Of a stretch of DNA of 64,000 bases, positions 58,330-64,000 are shown piece after piece. Below the pieces are notes generated by a model. The model saw nothing but the letters and a program-made list of their open reading frames with translations, made no database searches and was not told the DNA's origin. Origin of the DNA: Sphingomonas japonica. GTDB lineage: Bacteria > Pseudomonadota > Alphaproteobacteria > Sphingomonadales > Sphingomonadaceae. The DNA lies in the NCBI RefSeq assembly GCF_006346325.1, contig NZ_VDYR01000003.1, positions 52,759 to 116,758 on the forward strand, in the 5' to 3' direction. The translations under genes were made by a program, and so were the position numbers. Each line of letters begins with the position of its first letter. Positions within the stretch are counted from its first letter, which is position 1.

Positions 58330-58343
<14 letters not shown>
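57924..58343 (+). CDS. mce: Methylmalonyl-CoA epimerase
   Basis: 139 residues of the VOC fold, usual epimerase length. It turns (S)- into (R)-methylmalonyl-CoA for the mutase. Metal ligands: His in [10 protein letters not shown], His in [10 protein letters not shown] and Glu in [24 protein letters not shown] is typical. The ATG shares one base with the thiolase stop; the end overlaps the mutase start by 14 nt. Confidence 0.96.
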
Positions 58344-60539
<2,196 letters not shown>

Positions 60540-60543
<4 letters not shown>

Positions 60544-61604
60544 CCGACCTCGTCGCCGAGACGTTCGAACCCGATCTGGTCGATCTCAAGCCATGGTTCG
60601 ACGATACCAAAGCGGGGCTGCGCTTCGACTGGAGCCGCGAGGAGATCGCGGCATTGTTCGACCTGCCGTTCCCCGAACTGCTGTTCCGCGCGGCGGAGGT
60701 CCATCGCCGCCACCACGCGCCCGATCAGGTGCAATTATGCACGTTGCTGTCGATCAAGACCGGCGGATGTCCGGAAGATTGCGGCTATTGCTCGCAAAGC
60801 GCGTCGGCGGACAGCGGGCTCAAGGCCGAGAAGCTGATGGACGTCGATGCCGTGCTGGCATCGGCGGCCGAGGCAAAGGCGGCCGGCTCGCAGCGGTTCT
60901 GCATGGGCGCGGCGTGGCGCAATCCCAAGGACCGCGACATGGATGCGGTCGTCGCGATGGTGGAGGGGGTGCGCGCGCTGGGGCTGGAAACCTGCATGAC
61001 GCTGGGCATGCTCGAACCGCATCAGGCAGCGCGGCTCAAGGATGCGGGCCTCGATTACTACAACCACAATATCGATACTTCGCCCGAGCATTATGGCGAT
61101 GTCATCACCACGCGGACGTTTCAGGACCGGCTCGATACGCTGGCGAATGTCCGCGACGCCGGGATCGCGGTGTGCTGCGGCGGCATCGTCGGGATGGGGG
61201 AGACGCGGGCAGATCGGGTGGGGTTCGTCCACGCGCTCGCGACGCTGCCGCGCCATCCTGAAAGCGTTCCGGTCAACGCGCTGGTGCCAGTGCCGGGAAC
61301 GCCGCTCGGCGACATGCTCGCCGACACGCCGCTGGCGAAGATCGACGATATCGAGTTCGTGCGGACGGTGGCCGTCGCGCGGATCGCGATGCCCAGGTCA
61401 ATGGTGCGCTTGTCGGCTGGGCGCGAGAGCATGAGTGAGGCGACACAGGGCTTGTGCTTCCTGGCTGGCGCAAATTCGATCTTCACCGGTGACAAGCTGC
61501 TGACCACCGGCAACGCGGGCGACAGCGCGGACGCGGCGCTGTTCGCGAAGCTGGGCGTGCGGCCGATGACGGCGGACGAGCCGATGCGGATGGCGGCGGA
61601 GTGA
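60540..61604 (+). CDS. bioB: Biotin synthase
   Basis: 354 residues, radical-SAM enzyme. The cluster motif CxxxCxxC is [13 protein letters not shown] near 77-84. [20 protein letters not shown] and [17 protein letters not shown] are BioB signatures; YNHNIDTS and the [2Fe-2S] Arg region [12 protein letters not shown] are intact. It inserts sulfur into dethiobiotin. It sits between the mutase and PccA, both overlaps being 4 nt (ATGA with scpA, GTGA with the next gene), so biotin supply appears tied to the biotin-dependent carboxylase. Confidence 0.97.
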
Positions 61605-61852
61605 AAAATCCTGTTCGGATCCCAGCGCTGCTGTTCGCAGTCTTTTCCGCGCTCTACTGGAGCGGCATTCAGCTATTTTGGATGGGTTTGGCCGATGTCT
61701 ATAGACAAGCCTACCGATCTTCGACGCCCTTCACGATCGGTTGGCTTCTCAAAGTAGTGCCGACAATAATCTACGCTCTCATCTGTGTGTTGTTTTGCCA
61801 GTGGCTTGCCCGGCGGGTGGCTCGGCTGCTCGCCCGTCCGAAAGTCGATTGA
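61601..61852 (+). CDS. Small membrane protein, 83 aa
   Basis: 83 residues with two hydrophobic segments ([40 protein letters not shown]) and a basic C-terminus. Start GTG 61601 overlaps the bioB stop by 4 nt and its stop shares one base with the pccA start (TGATG). No family is recognised. Its codons are less GC-rich than the neighbours'. Its place inside the operon is exact, so it is translated with them; a role in biotin or propionate uptake is only a guess. Confidence 0.7.
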   Translation: MKNPVRIPALLFAVFSALYWSGIQLFWMGLADVYRQAYRSSTPFTIGWLLKVVPTIIYALICVLFCQWLARRVARLLARPKVD

Positions 61853-63894
61853 TGTTTAAAAAGATCCTCATCGCCAACCGAGGCGAGATTGCGTGTCGCG
61901 TCATGCGCACCGCCAAGCGGATGGGCATCGCGACCGTCGCGGTCTATTCGGATGCCGATGCGCGCTCCCCGCACGTATTGATGGCGGATGAGGCCGTTCG
62001 CCTCGGGCCGGCGCCTGCCGCCGACAGCTATCTACGCGCTGATCTGATCCTGCTTGCGGCCCGGGAAACCGGCGCCGACGCGATCCACCCCGGCTACGGC
62101 TTCCTGTCGGAGCGCGAAAGTTTCGCGCGGGCCTGCGCCGATGCCGGCATCGCCTTCGTCGGGCCTCCGCCGAATGCGATCGCGGCGATGGGCGACAAGA
62201 TCGAATCGAAGAAGCTCGCCAAGGCGGCGGGGGTCAATGTTGTCCCCGGCTTTCTCGGCGAGATCGCCGATACCGACGCGGCGATCAAGATTGCCGGTGA
62301 CATCGGCTATCCGGTGATGATGAAGGCGAGCGCGGGCGGCGGCGGCAAGGGGATGCGGCTGGCCTATAGCGAACAGGATGTGCGCGACGGCTTCGATGCG
62401 ACCAAGCGCGAGGGGCTGGCAAGCTTCGGCGATGACCGCGTGTTCATCGAGAAGTTCATCGAAAGCCCGCGGCACATCGAGATCCAGGTGCTCGGCGACC
62501 AGCACGGCAACATCGTCTATCTTGGCGAGCGCGAATGCTCGATCCAGCGCCGGCACCAGAAGGTCGTCGAGGAAGCGCCGTCGCCGTTCGTCACGCCCGA
62601 CATGCGCCGCAAGATGGGCGAGCAGGCAGTCGCGCTCGCGCGCGCGGTCGGCTATTACAGCGCCGGCACGGTCGAGCTGATCGTGTCCGGCGCGGACACC
62701 AGCGGCGAGGGTTTCTACTTCCTCGAGATGAACACCCGGCTCCAGGTCGAGCATCCGGTGACCGAGGCGATCACGGGCCTCGATCTGGTAGAGCAAATGA
62801 TCCGCGTCGCGGCGGGCGAGAAGCTGGCGTTCGGGCAGGACGAGGTGAAGCTCAGCGGCTGGGCGATCGAGAACCGCGTCTATGCCGAGGATCCCTATCG
62901 CGGATTTTTGCCCAGCACCGGGCGGTTGGTGCGGTATCGCCCGCCGGCCTCGCGCGGAACGGACTATACCCACCCATTCGAGGCGACCGGGCACGAGGCA
63001 TATACCCGCGTCGACGACGGCGTCCGCGAAGGCGGCGAGGTGTCGATGTTCTACGACCCGATGATCGCCAAGCTCGTCACCTGGGCACCGACCCGCGACG
63101 CGGCCGCCGATCTCCAGGTCGCAGCGCTCGACCGGTTCGAGATTGACGGGTTGGGCCACAATATCGATTTCCTGTCGGCGCTGATGCAGCATCCGCGGTT
63201 CCGTTCCGGCGCGCTTACCACCGGTTTCATCGCCGAGGCGTTTTCCGAAGGCTTTGCCGGGGCCGACACGCCACCGGAGCTGACGCGCAAGCTGGCCGCG
63301 CTGGCGGTGTTGCTCGACCTCGCCCATGCGTCTCGTGCTGCCACGATCGACGGGCAGCTTGGCAACCGGGTGGGATTGCCTCGCGAGCGTGTTGCCCTGA
63401 TCGGCGGCGAACGTTTCGCGATTGTGGCCGACGATTATGACGGTGGCACGCTTGTCGATTGCGGTGACGGACATCCGCCGCTCGACATCGTCGGGCGCTG
63501 GCGTCCGGGCCAGCCCTTGTTCGCGGCCCGCATCGACGACGCGCCGCTCACGGTGCGCGTTCGCCGGACGCGCAGCGGCTGGCGGCTTACCGCGCGCGGT
63601 GCATCGCACGACGTCCGTGTCTGGCCGCCGCATGTCGCGGCGCTTTCGCGCCACATGATCGAAAAAATCCCGCCCGATCTGTCGAAATTCCTCCTCTGCC
63701 CGATGCCGGGTCTGCTAACGGCGCTGCATGTGGCACCGGGCGATGCCGTCGAAGCGGGGCAGCCGCTGGCGGTGGTCGAGGCGATGAAGATGGAGAATAT
63801 CCTGCGCGCCGAGCGTGCGGGCGTGGTGAAGGCGGCAAATTTCGAACCCGGCGACAGCCTGGGCGTCGACGCCGCGATCCTCGAATTCGAATGA
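61852..63894 (+). CDS. pccA: Propionyl-CoA carboxylase alpha subunit
   Basis: 680 residues. The biotin carboxylase domain starts [20 protein letters not shown] and has ATP-grasp SAGGGGKGMRL, plus RECSIQRRHQKVVEEAPS and EMNTRLQVEHPVTEAITGLD. A BT-like linking region follows. The C-terminal biotin carrier domain carries the biotinylated Lys near 645 in VEAMKMENIL. It pairs with PccB. The ATG shares one base with the stop of the 83-aa gene. Confidence 0.97.
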   Translation: MFKKILIANRGEIACRVMRTAKRMGIATVAVYSDADARSPHVLMADEAVRLGPAPAADSYLRADLILLAARETGADAIHPGYGFLSERESFARACADAGIAFVGPPPNAIAAMGDKIESKKLAKAAGVNVVPGFLGEIADTDAAIKIAGDIGYPVMMKASAGGGGKGMRLAYSEQDVRDGFDATKREGLASFGDDRVFIEKFIESPRHIEIQVLGDQHGNIVYLGERECSIQRRHQKVVEEAPSPFVTPDMRRKMGEQAVALARAVGYYSAGTVELIVSGADTSGEGFYFLEMNTRLQVEHPVTEAITGLDLVEQMIRVAAGEKLAFGQDEVKLSGWAIENRVYAEDPYRGFLPSTGRLVRYRPPASRGTDYTHPFEATGHEAYTRVDDGVREGGEVSMFYDPMIAKLVTWAPTRDAAADLQVAALDRFEIDGLGHNIDFLSALMQHPRFRSGALTTGFIAEAFSEGFAGADTPPELTRKLAALAVLLDLAHASRAATIDGQLGNRVGLPRERVALIGGERFAIVADDYDGGTLVDCGDGHPPLDIVGRWRPGQPLFAARIDDAPLTVRVRRTRSGWRLTARGASHDVRVWPPHVAALSRHMIEKIPPDLSKFLLCPMPGLLTALHVAPGDAVEAGQPLAVVEAMKMENILRAERAGVVKAANFEPGDSLGVDAAILEFE

Positions 63895-63906
63895 AAGGCT
63901 GACGCG

Positions 63907-64000
63907 ATGCGTATCATGGTCCCGGTGAAGCGGGTGTTGGATTATAATGTGAAGCCTCGGGTGAAGGCGGACGGGTCTGGGGTTGATCTGTCGAATGTGA
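63907..64000 (+). CDS. etfB: Electron transfer flavoprotein beta subunit, N-terminus (cut by window edge)
   Basis: 31 residues are visible ([20 protein letters not shown], then [11 protein letters not shown]), matching the N-terminus of EtfB, which carries AMP and pairs with EtfA to pass electrons from acyl-CoA dehydrogenases to the quinone pool. It starts 12 bases after pccA with only a weak AAGG upstream. The rest lies beyond the window. Confidence 0.88.
   Translation, partial: MRIMVPVKRVLDYNVKPRVKADGSGVDLSNV

Noticed and set aside
62032..63654. 540-aa minus-strand frame opposite pccA
   Set aside because: Antisense to intact biotin carboxylase motifs.

Overview
This 64-kb window is GC-rich chromosomal DNA from an alphaproteobacterium, most likely a sphingomonad (Sphingomonas or a relative). 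The reasons are the gene neighbourhoods (rpmJ next to a HAD hydrolase, ubiquinol-cytochrome c chaperone followed by DUF177/YceD, bioB inside a propionyl-CoA/methylmalonyl-CoA cluster), the FzlA-like GST, the adrenodoxin-type ferredoxin, the many 4-nt ATGA/GTGA gene overlaps and the short GC-rich REP-like hairpins. The identification is by recognition only; no database search was possible.

Layout. 1-7.1 kb: start of a TPR protein (runs off the left edge), clpB, a secreted M28 peptidase and, divergently, a penicillin-acylase-family hydrolase. 7.2-17.1 kb: an M16 peptidase and a small beta-rich protein, the tightly overlapping gpmA-purE-purK set, an SGNH esterase, a SnoaL-like protein, a VOC protein, and an overlapping trio (DUF4136 lipoprotein, CCP-like M14 carboxypeptidase, GNAT acetyltransferase). 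17.2-22.5 kb: rpmJ, HAD hydrolase, a frameshifted two-TM protein and its upstream hypothetical, a 3-methyladenine glycosylase, a [2Fe-2S] ferredoxin, RlmB, a second M28 peptidase and tRNA-Tyr.

22.5-25.8 kb is a compact integrated element. A 61-bp perfect repeat of the 3' part of tRNA-Tyr flanks a tyrosine integrase, an AT-richer lipoprotein gene with a Pro-Thr repeat, and a translationally coupled pair of small ORFs. Similar 17-bp double-GTGTAA motifs lie just inside each end.

25.8-46 kb: a methyltransferase, bestrophin, tRNA-Leu, an NDUFA9-like protein with uppP, the glutamate synthase genes (gltD, DUF2059, gltB), FzlA-like GST, YbhB-like protein, SDR, a coupled pair of very small membrane-protein ORFs, a diguanylate cyclase, RcnB-like protein, BamE, the cytochrome bc1 chaperone, DUF177, an MFS transporter and prfC. 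46-52 kb: the rpmI-rplT-pheS-pheT set with an aldose-epimerase-like gene, and a membrane protein beside a MarR regulator.

From 52.5 kb to the right edge all genes run rightward. The MarR regulator faces hppD-hmgA (tyrosine to maleylacetoacetate) across a repeat-containing intergenic region. Then come pccB, a 60-aa ORF, a thiolase, methylmalonyl-CoA epimerase and mutase, bioB, a small membrane protein, pccA and the start of etfB. Together these carry propionyl-CoA to succinyl-CoA, with biotin synthase placed beside its biotin-requiring carboxylase. No rRNA, CRISPR array or transposase was seen.
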